Source: Uranotaenia lowii (Eukaryota > Arthropoda > Insecta > Diptera > Culicidae). From it: a DNA stretch of 64,000 nucleotides. A model generated the notes under the pieces. The model had not been told where the DNA came from, ran no database searches, and saw only the letters and a list, made by a program, of their open reading frames with translations. The stretch covers positions 1-64,000 of the forward strand of contig NW_026597177.1 of NCBI RefSeq assembly GCF_029784155.1, in the 5' to 3' direction. Made by a program: the position numbers and the translations under genes. Shown piece by piece: positions 47,474 to 60,437 of the stretch (the stretch's first letter is position 1; every line of letters begins with the position of its first letter).

Positions 47474-49037
47474 TAGATTCATGCGAAAACCGGAAAAAAT
47501 GTCGCTGGCAACGATTTGAATGCTTAGAGAGCAGATTTTTGCGTTCTCTTGCAATCTTCCGATAGGCACGATTAGGGTGTCGAAAAACATGTAATTGATG
47601 CAGTTTTCATCGCTTTGGGAATTTATGTATGGTATATTGCCTTCACTTTGGTTCATAAATGCTGCACTTGTGAGTTTTATACGATCGTTCTATAGTATAT
47701 GTATATGAAACGTATTTCAAAGATTTTGAGAAATAAAGCTACAAAAACGTTTGCTGGGTATATAAATCAACGAAGTTGAGAAGGGTTCTTTCATTTTTAT
47801 GTTAACTCTTCATTTCGTGATTTTTTGTTTTTACTTGAAAAATCTTTCTAAACAGTTGAAAATAATGTGTACTTAAAAAATAATGAAAATAATACGATTT
47901 TTGCCTTTTTTCAATACATTATCTGTTGTGAACTTGTTACAATATGAAACAAAGGATTAAGTGGAGATTTCACCTTCTGGCACAGATCTATTATGAAAAG
48001 TCCGATGCTCAATAAAAAAATAAGATAAAACTTCGTTGACATTCACTCACATCCAGCCTTAGTATGGGTTTAACGCGTTTTAACGCCATAACGTATCATG
48101 CCACTATATACTGATCGCACGTTTCAACGCTTTTCGGCCCATCATGTTGCAGTCAGGATCTGTAATAAAAGAAAATAACAACGATTAATGTTTCTAATCG
48201 ATATTGCTATCTGTTGATCAAAAAAAATTTGATTGAAACTACATATCTATCTGTGGTATTTCAGAAATAAACTGTTACATCTTGTTGTCAATTATGTTTT
48301 CAAAGCCATGACTATAAAGAAAGGCTGCAGCAATGTTAATATTTCTCGGAGGTTGACTTCAGCAAGAGTTTCTGAATATCTTATTTTTCTTTTCATTATC
48401 GCACATTTATTGAATATTTACATGAAAGTTGGTAAAAATTGAATGCATGTGTTTGTATTCAGATATCCTCAACGAGCGTCATGACCGTCATAACAAAATC
48501 GATTGGCCTTAAATCTAATTCCGTACTTGCTTGGTCTATTAACGCATTCGTTTTTCATTTGCTTTGCCCATTGAGCCAGAAATGTGCTCTCTTGTTGAAA
48601 TCTTTGAGTGCACATGGTTGAAAATTTTGCATATACAACACACTTGGCGTGTTATAAGTTCCAGCTCAGACAAGCAATTTGGTCGAACGATTTCAGTTCA
48701 TTCAAGAATAGTAAACACGCCGTCTATAAATATGCTAACAGTCATTAGAGTATCTAAGTAAGAGCACGGTATGGAAAATGTCATCTCGATTGAAGACGAG
48801 ATAACCGATTACAAGTAAAAGTTTTATTCGTGGAATACCAAAAAAAACATTTTTTATACTTCTTTTAAAACGGAATGAATGAGCAAATAACAAAAATAAG
48901 TGCAAAACTATAGGGGACCGTAAGGGGTGGCTAAAAAGTAAGTTTAAAAAAACAGATTTTTACATTTTGTAGATTGGCCTTAAAAACTGGCTTTTTGAAA
49001 ATTTCAGCTCAGTCGGACTTGATTTAGAGTTGCCTCA

Positions 49038-50320
49038 ATGATAAAAATAACAATATTTAAAAATAACAAAAACTATGGAAATTACAAAAATTCACCAATG
49101 GCAGAAATAGCAAAAATTACAACAATTACAAAAATCAAAAAATGACAAAAATGACAAATATAGAAAATTTTAAAAAATACAAAAATTATGCAAATTACAA
49201 AAATTAAACCAACGGCATAAATTGCAAAAATTACAACAATTGCAAAAATCACAAAATGACAAAAATGACTTAAATTTAAAACTCAACAATTACAAAAAAT
49301 ATTTAAAATACAAAATTTACATGAGATACAAAAATTTAAACAATCACAAAAATCACAAAAATCACAAAAATGGCAAAAATTACAATAATGACAAAAATTA
49401 ACAAAAATAACGAAAATGACAAAAATGCCAAAAATTACAAAAATGACTAAAATGACAAATATGATAAAAATCACAAAAAGACAAAAATGACAAAAATGAC
49501 AATAATGACAAAAATGACAGAAATGACAGAAATGATAGAAATGATAGAAATGACAAAACTCACAAGAACTACAAAATTGACGAAAATGAAAAAAAAAATT
49601 ACAAAAATGACAGAACTGACAAAAATGACAGAACTGACAAAAATGACTAAAACGACAAAAATTACAGAAAATTACAAAAATGGCAAAATTGACAAAAATG
49701 ATCAAAGTGACAAAAATGGCTAAAAATACAAAAATGACAAAAATGACAAAGATAACAAAAATGACAAAATTGACATAAAATGACAAAAATGGCAAAATTG
49801 ACAAAAATGGTTAAAGTGACAAAAATGACAAGAATGGCAAGAATGACAGAAATGACAATAATGACAAAAATAACAAAAATGACAAGAATCACTAAAATGA
49901 GTAAAATGAAAAAAAAGACAATAATGACAAAAATGACAGAAACGACAATAATGACAAAAAGACAAAAATGACAAAAATGACATTAATGACAGAAATTACA
50001 CAAATCACAAGATCCTACAAAATTGACACAAATGACAAAAATGACAAATTGACAAAATAGGCAAAAAAAAACAAAAACTACAAAATAACTGAAACGATAA
50101 AAATGACAAAAATTATAGAAATGACAAAAAATTACAAAAAGGGCAAAATTGACAAAAATGATCAAAGTGACAAAAATGACAAAAAAGCAAAAATGACAAA
50201 TATGACAAAAATTGCAAAAAATGACAAAAATTACAAAAATTACAAAAATGACAAAAAAATAAAAATAACAAAAATGACAAAAATTACAAAAACGACAAAA
50301 ATGGAAAAAATGACAAAATG
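49038..50320. repeat. 9-bp tandem array (ATGACAAAA)n, about 1.3 kb
   Basis: The variable unit ATGACAAAA (or TTACAAAAA) runs about 140 times. As 9 is divisible by 3, the array stays open in several frames (Met-Thr-Lys on plus; Phe/Cys/His/Val/Ile repeats on minus), giving long ORFs that are not genes. The Helitron starts directly at its right edge. Confidence 0.92.
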
Positions 50321-50323
50321 CTA

Positions 50324-52039
50324 TCTAATATATAAAGATGAGTTGGACTATATATGTTTGTTTGTTTGTATGCACCTTATACAAACCCACACCGCTGAAC
50401 CGATCAGCCTGAAATTTGGTTCAGAGATGTAGTTGAACCAGGGTAAGGTTTTAGTAATAGTTCTGAGCCCCTCCCACCTATGAAAAGGGACCCTCCCATA
50501 CAACGTTCTATTTTATTCCCACGAACCAAAAGTCATGGCACCCATTTTGACAGCTGATTTTCGTTTCCTTTGGCGGGTTTTTTTTTTCACCATCATTATG
50601 GGCCGAGCATTAGCAACGACCATTCAAAGTTCACGTATACTGGAAAGCAAATCAAAGCTTGCTGATCATTGAAAATTTGAAAGGGGGAATTTTGGCGGGT
50701 AATTTTATTTCTTCTTCTGTTCTAAGCACGTGATACTGGTAGGAGATATTCGAATGCAATAATGAGCCTACATTTTGGATTGAAAAATACAACTAGCCTG
50801 TAAGAAATATATTGAATAGAATTGTAGTGATTTTCAAAGTGCTCCCTACCGCCGCGGGGCTGCTTTGAGAGTCTACATAAATATACAGTGAACTGAACAG
50901 TAAACAGTGAATTGACTTCTTCAGCTGAAAGAACCGATTTTCATAAATTCCAGCTTTTATGAACCAACTATTGTCGAATTTTTAGAATCTCTCATAGAGA
51001 AAGAAAAAAAAATAATAAGATTCAGAGTTATAAGTTGAAGGCCTCGATTTCAACGCTTTAATAGCCGTCGGGGAGTTTTAACGGGGGATTAAAAAATTGA
51101 TCGTGTATTATCTTGCAAAACTTTTGGTTCCGTTGGAATCAAATCCATTACATGAAACTTTTATTAATTGAATCTGAGGTTTTCAGTTTTATGCAGTTCT
51201 ATTTCTGTGGCCAATTTATAACTTTGAGTCAATTTGTTCAATTCTACCATCCAATTTAGATAAAACTTATAGTAGAACCGTTTAGTACTGCGAATTTAAA
51301 CAAATGAACTTTAAAATTGATCACACTTCACAAGTATTAATGGGATGAATGTCCTAGAATAGGAACATTGAAATGTAACTCACTTATAAAATTAGAATGG
51401 TTACTTCGGTTCAGAGGTGGTTTGTTTTCAAAAACTTCAAAAAACTAAATATGGAACTTTCACTTTTAAGACCAAGTACTCATAAAACAGTGTGAAATTA
51501 AAAAGCGAAAAAAGTACACAAATAGTTTAAAACATGCAATGTGAGTCTTAAACATGGTTTAACCAGATTCGGATGTTTGTTTAGAAATTTCAAAGTAGAT
51601 AAAGGTCTAATATATGTACCATTGTACAGGGAGATCAACCGTCTTGAAAAGTGGATTGATATCCGAAAGAGATTTTTATTAGAGGCAGGATGGGAAAGAT
51701 ATCAAAACAATTTGATCATTTGAAGATAACTAATAAAAGTCCAAATCTTTTCAAGCTTCCTAAAAAATGATGGATGAAAAAAATGTTTATTGTGATGAAT
51801 AAGCTTTCAAGGGAAACTATTTTGTATGTCTTTGATTTTAAAACTCATACCTTTAAGTTTTTCTATAATATGAAAACGATAAACACAGTGAATAATCTCA
51901 ATAGAAAACTGAACAATAGCTAAAGATGCGCAAAATTGCTTATAATGATATATTTTAATATAAAAATTCTAAAAGTCAAACGACTCATTTTGATTTATGT
52001 TTTATGTGAACCCGAGCATAGCCGGGTAAAATAAGCTAG
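50324..52039 (+). mobile_element. Non-autonomous Helitron
   Basis: Starts TCTAATATATAAAGATGAGT and ends CTAG at 52036-52039, preceded by a hairpin (ACCCG...CGGGT, 52013-52030) about 5 bp upstream of CTAG. It sits between A (50323) and T (52040), the usual Helitron target, with no duplication. The early block GCTGAACCGATCAGCCTGAA is typical of insect Helitron 5' ends. No Rep/helicase coding. 1,716 bp. Confidence 0.88.
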
Positions 52040-52074
52040 TAAATGATATAAATCATAAAAACTTTAACTTAAAT

Positions 52075-52245
52075 TTTTCGCCCTTATCGGTGAAAAGTGA
52101 TGTCCTTTTAGTAGAGACATCTAAAGATTATGAAATTTTATAGATGGATAGAAGGTTAGATTAAATGAAAGATGGTGAAAATGAGCGGGTAGAATTTATG
52201 TAGAGGCATTATCATCACATATCAAATTTTTGTTCCGCATGAATA
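52075..52245. repeat. Single arm of the foldback family
   Basis: CTTATCGGTGAAAAGTGATG through ATCACATATCAAATTTTTGT matches the left arm of 824-1454 closely, then stops at TTCCGCATG. No second arm follows. It lies 36 bp after the Helitron end. Confidence 0.75.
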
Positions 52246-52439
52246 AAAAGTTACAAAAACCTGAATGGTCAATACATAGAATTTATGTTCCTCTCTATCG
52301 CATTTAATAAAACAATTCCATAACTCTTTATTTAGCATAAGAGTGCCAGAGGAAATACTCGTAAAACCCTTTAAAACTTATTGGAATACTAGAAAGTGCC
52401 TAAATATGCAGTTATTTATTTAACCCTCATCCGTCCCAG

Positions 52440-53150
52440 AAATTTTTACCCGTTACAGTCCCTGAGGTGTCTACTTGACAATCCTGACTTAAACCAATAT
52501 ATCTTTCTTGATTCTCAACTAATTTTTACATAATTTATAGTTTTGGAAACCTCGCAATGTAACTCCAATATGTTTGTCAAACAATATTCAGCTACAATAC
52601 TACAGTGTTCCGTTATTTAAAGTCTGAGAACAAAAAATCAACAAACGCGGTTTAGAACAAAGACTAGATCAGCTAGGAAATGTTCAAAAAAATAAATTAG
52701 TCTTTTAGAAAACTGAATGCAAAAATGAGCCAAATTACATCAACTTTCCAATCCTCTTTTCAAAATTTCTCTGGTGTGGCTTAACAATTTTGACGGTTCA
52801 TTGATTGAAAAGTACGGTTTTCACACCCCTTTTCTACATTTTTTGTGGTCATGATCATACAAAATTTCAAAAAAATATGTCCTTATGTGCAACTTCAGCT
52901 TTCTTGGAGACTGGAATTTTTCTTGAGCATTCTGTAGCTGATCTACACAGTATTTTTTTGGACCATGTTTTTCGGTTTTTATTTCTTAGACTTTGAAAAA
53001 CGAAAAACTGAAGTGTTGTAGCTGAATATGGACTGAGAAAACATTTTTAAGTTACAATACAAGGTTTCCAAAACTATAAATTTTGTAAAAATCAGTTGGT
53101 AAACAAAAGAGATATGGCGGTTTTAAGCGAGGACTGTCAAATTGAAACTC
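52440..53150. repeat. Long inverted repeat, arms about 150 bp
   Basis: 52455-52610 and 52995-53145 are inverted: TTTATAGTTTTGGAAACCT, ATTCAGCTACAA and the GACAATCCTGACTTAAA-type block in order. The left outer edge reads TTAACCCTCATCCGTCC, a piggyBac-like TTAA-CCCT start, but no matching right tip is visible. Confidence 0.65.
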
Positions 53151-53842
53151 AAGGTCTGTTGAGGAAGTTTTTATCCTAGGCTTTCAGGGTGCGTTCATAT
53201 AAAATAATGATGCAAATTAAAAATTTCAAGAATTCATTGAGGGTCCCCGAAGAATTTTTTTTATTTGGATACACCAGAATGAAGTTACAAGTTTGGTCCT
53301 CAAAGCCAATAGGAAAATAGTAGATTAATGCTTGACTTATCCGTTGATCAGTTTGAAACAAATTGTAGAATGAAATTTTGAGGATTCAAACATTTATAGT
53401 GTTTCACTCATTGTATGTGTTTGGTTTTAGAACAAAAAATGTATTAAATCATTCATTTTCCGACCAACTCTGTGGATTGAAAACGAATCAAATGACTCCA
53501 AACCAAGTGTTATACGATGCCTCAAGTACTCCAAAAACAAAAACTTAAAAATCATAAAATTCCGATAAATTTCAAATATTACTTTTCAACTTTGATGGGT
53601 CATAACTTTTACAATACTCAAAATAACGGCTTCAAACCTATTCAGTTATGTTATTGAATTAGAGTGATATCACTTATCTGGATCAGAAATTGCTTTATTC
53701 ATTTATAATAAAAATCAAAAATTTGTTTTCTTTATTGCATTCTTTTCATGGTTCATGATTAAATGATCTGTAACAGCAGCTCAACATTCTTATAAATGAT
53801 TTATCGAAAAATTCCAGCAATCATTTGTTGAATCTTCACATA

Positions 53843-53862
53843 ATTGGTGATATATCACCAAT
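53843..53862. repeat. Perfect 20-bp palindrome
   Basis: ATTGGTGATATATCACCAAT is identical to its reverse complement. It is followed at once by CACCAGTT. A dimeric binding site is possible but unsupported. Confidence 0.6.
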
Positions 53863-55663
53863 CACCAGTTCCTCCAATCAGATATCAGTAACACTAAACC
53901 ACCAACTGTGTGAATGTTTATATCTAATATGATAGCTAAATTCTGTTTACTGTACAAATAATAAGAATGATAGTTGTGGTGTATAAATATTAATTTGTCC
54001 GCATGAAGTACAAAAAAGCGGTTGCGATGTGACAGGCGCTTTTGGAGGCCGTGGTTGTCAAAAAATCAAGTTAAACTAATTAGAAATTTGGTTGAAAATT
54101 AGAAATTCTTTCTTTTTTCTGTACATTTTTTACCCATGTCAAAATAAATGAAAATCACTGAATTTATCTCAATTATGACAATGACAACTATGAACGTAAA
54201 AGAAAAACCACCGCTAGCAAATCTCTGCAAGACCACCGGAACACAAGGTAAACAAACATGAAAGATTTTTTCGATTGATGTTCCAAAAATAAAAAAGTGT
54301 TGGTGAGAACCTTTGCTTCACAACTACATGCTGCTATCTGCAAAAAGGACTATGAGAGAACGTAACATCTCTATACACAATAATTTTGAATCATAACAAA
54401 AAACTTCATGTTCGCATTTCCGATCAAATCCTGACCGACCGCGGTAATATTTAAATTAGGAACATTTGCTCTACATATACAGCGCATGCCCGGCACTCAT
54501 TGCATGCACGATAAAGAAACGAAATGAATAAGAGCTCTTCTTAGTCACATGTTCGGTGCCTACTATGAACTTTTTCTCTGAGAATATTATCAATCTAAGA
54601 TCTGACATTCAGTTTATATATACAAGGTTTACCAAAAGTCATAGTCTCATATTCATTTTCGGCTTGAGTTTTAGACATCATACAAAAGAATTCATATGAA
54701 TGAAAAGATTCAAACAAGGCCAACTTTGATAATTAATCATCCTCCATTGCAGTGCTGGTGGTAAAGACAATGACAAGAGGAAAAATCAACGAGTCCAGTA
54801 CGATACGAGTATATGTATTTTAGTCTGCTTGAATAAAGCAATGTTTTATAAAGATTTGGGTTCTACTTTGCTCTATCAAAAGTTTCAATAATGCATTTTG
54901 TAAAAAACAACATTGAAAAAAGAAGTAAGAAAAAACGGATTTGTTTTTTATCAATTTGTAAACAGCGATTTTTTTATCTTTTGCTAATTTGCTGCAATCA
55001 CTTTTGATTTCAATGGCTAAACGAATTCCGTAAAGTTGAGGTATCCGACCTGAAATGACGTAGGTATTTAATAGATTTGAACAACTCCTAAGAAAAAACA
55101 TACAAAATATTAATGTATCACATGGTTGAATAGACACAATTATTTTAAAGCTTTTATTTACATTTTTTTTTCTGTTCATCTATTGAGTGGTAAAAAATGG
55201 AACAATCTCTGGTCCCTATAGAATCGCAAACTATTGAACCGATCGACGTAGAATCTGAGGTCACATTTTCAAAGTTAATATAAAGTATTAGAGAAACATG
55301 AGATATCAAAGAAAGAAAGAACATAAGCTGTAAACATCTCAAATTTTGCGGATACAAGTTCCTGCCGGTGAGCCGTTGTATCTTTTTCAAGAAAGAATGT
55401 GTTCATTTTCAGGTACGAAGATGTAGCAAACCGAATTCAAAAACATGAAATTTGAGCATCTAAGGGTTTTTTTTCGGTTGGAGATGTTTCTATAATAGTT
55501 ACAAGTACCTAATACTAAAATGGAGGGGGAAAATTAATTTAAAATTTGACACAGCCCACACAATTTTTAAGTAATTTCCATTAAATTTTCTACCCTAACA
55601 AATTTTAACAAAGTGGATTGAATTGGTGGATATGTTTTGAAAAAACAAGATGATTTATTGCAG

Positions 55664-55731
55664 GGGGAGCAACCTTTTGAACCAACGGGCCAGTTTTAAT
55701 TCTAAATCTTCTCGGCGGGCCGCACATATAC
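55664..55731. repeat. Relic of a hAT element end
   Basis: CAGGGGGAGCAACCTTTTG followed by CGGGCCAG and CGGCGGGCCGCACAT has the layout of hAT 5' ends. No matching right end was recognised in the next 1.5 kb. Confidence 0.6.
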
Positions 55732-57544
55732 ATATAAAATAACACTCGTCAATTATTTGCAGAACTGTGTAGATAATAACAAAAAGATCTAACAGGTTAA
55801 AAAAATTAAATAGTAATAATTACAAATTTTTAGCAAATTTATTTTCAAAGATCAATGTTAATTATTTCAAATCTTCAAAAAGAAATTTAACATCGTTTTT
55901 ACAAATCAGCCGAAAATGATAAATACGTAACCAAATCAAAGTCAGGGTTTGTTGGAGAACATTGATTTTTTTTTCTATCAACTATTATTTCTTCGCAAAT
56001 ATTTGTTTTTCCAATCATAGACAAGCTTTCTACGATAACAATATTTTGTTTTTAAACCCGCGCCGCGGTAGCTACCCATTTCCTTCATTCATAAGTCATT
56101 TGGAGCAATGTATATCACAGCAATAACTAAAAAACGAAATATATTTTTTTATTTTTGTGGTTCAAATTCACTGACAAAATTTAGGTTTTTTTTTTCCAAA
56201 AAATCTGTCCACAGTTGAACTTTGCTCTCGAAGCCCTGATTGTTTTTTGCAATTGGTGACAAAATATTTTTAACATAACATTTAGATTAAATTTGCTGAA
56301 ATCTTGGGAATAACAAAAATTTCACAGATTTCCAAGCAAATTTATTCAATAAAGAGTTTGGATTCTTTAATGGTAATTTTTTTTAAACACCAGATCATAT
56401 AAATAAAATTTTAGTTCTACTGGAATGAGATTTCTAATGCTAGTTTAAGAAAATATCTTAACGTTGTTAATATGAATTGTAATTTACCAAGTGAAAAGAC
56501 AGAATTTGTCAACATTTGGTACAACATCAGAGAAAGTTTTCACAGATTTTTTAGATCAAATACAAAATAACACTATGGGTTTTTTTTGTCAAGAACATAG
56601 TTTTTTCGGCAATTTAGATGCAAAGTTTTTAATCAACTACCAACGAAATTAGCGTTTTGTCCAATTCGATAAAATAATAATATTTTCAAAAAAATATCTG
56701 CTGAGTTTATTTATCATACAACTTTAACAATGAAAAAAATATTTAAAAAAAATCATCATCATGTGCTCATCAATATTCTTTCGATTTTTTTTATTTGCCT
56801 TTGCCGACTTGCCAGCAGTTTTTAAGTTTTAATTTGAAAGCGTTCAAAAAAGTTAGCAAAATTTCATTTTAATTTAGAAAAAAATCCAATATTACGTTTC
56901 TGACAATGATATTGCACTAATCCCTTTGAAAGGCATCCAGGATGCAAACAAATATTGGCCATGTTGGTGTTGAAAGAAGAAGAAGAAGAAGGCGATTTGA
57001 TTTGATTTGAAAGTTTCTTTCCCTTTTGTTCCCCAAAAAAACACTTGCAAAAAAATTCATGTAAGTATATATGGTCTGGCCCCCCTCTTACCCAAAGTTA
57101 GGAAAAACTTCATAAGTAAAATGCCTCAATAAAACCATTTATAAATAAAAAAGTATATATGGTCGGGACTCGAAAAGACCGAACTGAACGCCGATAAAAA
57201 AAAAATCGAATTGTGATGAATTACCTGCAACATAAATATCCTGAATAACCTGCAACATAAATATCAGAATCATTTTTCCATTGTTTTTTTTTTTGCTATT
57301 ATAAGCTAAATTCAATGTTGCAGGCAGTGAAAATGATGAAAATGCGTTGCGCCAAACTAAACTAAGAGCCACAATGCTGAGAAGCACTTTTTGGTCAAAA
57401 AAATTGAGTTTGTTAAAAAATGAGCAAAATAATTCTATGTGTGTTTTGGGTTTTCGATTTCAAACAGTTGCTCGACGCATTTTTTTTCTCATAAGAGTTT
57501 ACAATTTCTTGTTTTTCGTCCGGAGACATTCTTATTCTTGTGGC

Positions 57545-57850
57545 TTTGTCCGAATAAATAAATTTATTTATTTATTTATTATAAATTTATTCATTTATTT
57601 ATTATAAATCAACGGATCACATATTGATCCAAATGAAAAACTATAGTTTAGGACAATGTACATACAAGCGGTAATCTACGTTAAACTTAAAACTCTAAGA
57701 ATTTTTCTTCGGAATACATCACGCGAAACGTCAAAGTCGAAGTACCCGGAGTAGCGGTTAAATGTTTTTATAACACCGATTAGAGCTGTGTTGGCCCCAT
57801 AATTGTTAAGCCGGAGAGGGACAACCCAGTGATTTTTGAAATGAATTTTC
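57545..57850 (-). pseudogene. 3' end of a CR1-like retrotransposon
   Basis: The minus strand from about 57830 reads NNYGANTALIGVI, then FNRYSGYFDFDVS and a stop. This matches the conserved CR1-type C-terminus (N-Y-x-x-N...FN...FDF). It is followed by a short 3' UTR and an AT-rich tail built of AATAAATTTATTTATT-type repeats at 57545-57610. It is probably a heavily 5'-truncated copy. It could instead be the displaced end of the element at 60438-62640. Confidence 0.7.
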
Positions 57851-57859
57851 CGCTTCGCA

Positions 57860-58075
57860 GCGAAATAAATCCGGAGCGCAACTGCGAAATAGCAGTTGAA
57901 ACAAAAATTGCAGCCGGAGTCGCCGGAGTGAACACAACGTTCGAGTGAGTTCCTTGTGATTCATCCGAAAGCTCCGAAAGCGGAAGAAACGCCCCTCGGA
58001 CATCGTACTAGAGCACGATGCCCGAAGGGTTCATACATGGGATGGGATTCGGATCCGAGCTGCGCAGTAAAAGTT
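57860..58075. repeat. GC-richer block with several short hairpins
   Basis: Small inverted repeats follow one another: TTCGCAGCGAA, CAACTGCGAAATAGCAGTTG and CATCGTACTAGAGCACGATG. The composition differs sharply from its surroundings. Identity unknown; it may be the body of a repeat whose 3' end is the CR1-like piece just below. Confidence 0.45.
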
Positions 58076-58852
58076 TTTCGTTGTTTTTTTCTATACTTTT
58101 CTGCAGAGCCCACTGAAAATAATTGTGATCGCTTGAATTCAATAATAAATTAATATGAAAAATTTTCAAATTGATTCTGACGGTGAATCAAATTTAAAAT
58201 AAATCTTTTGAAAATTTTAACTGAGTGTGTTTAAGATATTTTTCAAAAGGTTTTTAAAACGATAGAAGATAATAATTAAAAATCTTTTGAAAAATATCTT
58301 AAACATACTCTGTTAAATTATTTTTAATACATTTATTGAAAAAGGAGTTTCGGATTCCAACATTTTAAAAGCAAGTAGAAAAAAAGGAGGGAGAATTGAA
58401 AAGAAATTTTTTTTAATTTCTTTTCATTTCAATGGCAAAAAATGAAATATAATAAATACATGAATATAACCATTGCCAGGACATAAAAAAAGGAATTTCG
58501 GATTAGATACGAACGAATTTTGCTGATTCATTGTCAAATTAACTGCATTTATTTAAATAATCTTTTAATAAAAGTTTAAATATATTCTTAAAAAAATTTT
58601 AATTAATAAAAATAATTCATGATTATGTTAAACTCATCTGAAAATGGACAAAAACTTGAATAAATATAAATACAAAAAATAATGTATACATTTATCAATA
58701 ATCAAAATCGCAAAAACAAGGTAAATCCAGTGATTTCACTGCATCAAATACATAAAGTTATTTTAGGAATCAAAATTTAGATTCAGATCAATTTTCACAA
58801 AACTGAGATTCAGATGGATTTCAGATTCAATATTCACAATTAAAACTTAAAT

Positions 58853-59312
58853 TCAGATTTCAGATTCAGATTTCAAATTCCGATCTCAGATTCAGATTTC
58901 AGATTCAGATTTCAGATTCAGATTTCAGATTCAGATTTCAGATTCAGATTTCAGATTCAGATTTCAGATTCAGATTTCAGATTCAGATTTCAGATTCAGA
59001 TTTCAGATTCAGATTTCAGATTCAGATTTCAGATTCAGATTCAGATTTCAGATTCAGACTTCAGATTTCAGATTCAGAGTTCCGATTCAGAATTCAGATT
59101 CAGATTTCAGATTCAGATTTCAGATTCAGATTTCAGATTCCAGATTCAGATTTCAGATTCAGATTTCAGATTCAGATTTCAGATTCAGATTTCAGATTCA
59201 GATTTCAGATTCAGAGTTCAGATTCAGATTTCAGGTTCAGATTTCAGGTTCAGATTTCAGATTCAGATTTCAGATTCTGATCTCAGATTCTAGATTGAGA
59301 TTTCAGATTCAG
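58853..59312. repeat. 13-bp minisatellite (CAGATTCAGATTT)n
   Basis: CAGATT alternates with CAGATTT for about 460 bp, best preserved at 58890-59040 and 59090-59230, decaying at both edges. Confidence 0.93.
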
Positions 59313-60437
59313 ACCACGATATGAAGAATTAAAATTTAAAATTCGATAACAGTAGTTGACAGTACGGAATCCGGAACCTGGTATCTTGGGATAAAAATAT
59401 GGATTCAGAAATTACTTTTCAAAAGCCTCAAATTTTGAATCTTTATTAGATTTTTTATTTTTGAATCTCTTCTCAACCCAATTCTTTTTTTCTGGGATTT
59501 CAAATCAGGTTCTGATTTCAGATTTTTTAGGTTTTTTCTCGTCTTCAAATCTTGTTTAAAATTCAGACTTAAGAATTGAGGTTTTTAACGGATTTGTTTA
59601 TTTAAACGGACCAGTTTGCAAAAAATCCATAACTGATTTTATTTTGCACTGTTCAAATTTTATTGCTCAACTTTACACTAGTAAAGGCTTGAGAAAAGGA
59701 TATCAGAATTAGATCAACAGATTTTAAAAATATGTTTTCAGAAAGCTAAGACTAACCCCCGGCTGCCATCACAAAACCATAGAAAATGCAGAAATGAAGA
59801 TAACGAATTGAAAATTAAAATTCTATACTTCAGAAACAAGAATCTGGAAAACTAAAATCAGCTCTTGGCATTCGGAAATTATATTCTTAGATATGAAATT
59901 CCGACCCCGACCCGAAATTCTGAATTAATAAATTGATATTTCTAAGGTTTAAGATGCAGGTTTTATGCACTATTGTTAAGTTAGAAATCAATTTAGGAAT
60001 AATAAAATGAAATTCAAAGCTCCGAATTCACATTGCATTTTGATTTAATGTGAATGCGGAATTCAGAATATGGGTAAAAAAACAGATTCTTAAGTTACTT
60101 ACAAAGAAAATCCGTTGTTGGATATGTTCTGGAATTCTGATTTCACTAATCACTTTCAACACTACAACAACAACTTTCACACCTCGTTCAAAAAAAATTT
60201 TAACGTACACCCACGACGTCTGTACAGATTCGAAGCACGAATGAAACTGAACTCCTTTCGAACAATATCAACAAAAACAGCCAGCATTGAACAAGCGGGT
60301 CGCCCAGTTCCAATACATTGAAAAGCAATTGCGTCAATCCATTTCCATAGGAAAGGAACATAAAGTTTAAAACTGTGTTGGTGCGTGAAGATGGGCCTCG
60401 GCAGAAGAAAGACCGAAAATATTCTAAGTTCGGAATC

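Noticed and set aside
49283..50432. Several overlapping long ORFs (Met-Thr-Lys or Phe-Cys-His repeats) on both strands
   Set aside because: They come from the 9-bp tandem array, which stays open in many frames.
54820..55390. Minus-strand ORFs of 119 and 78 codons
   Set aside because: AT-rich, no recognisable motif and no paired splice signals; treated as chance frames.
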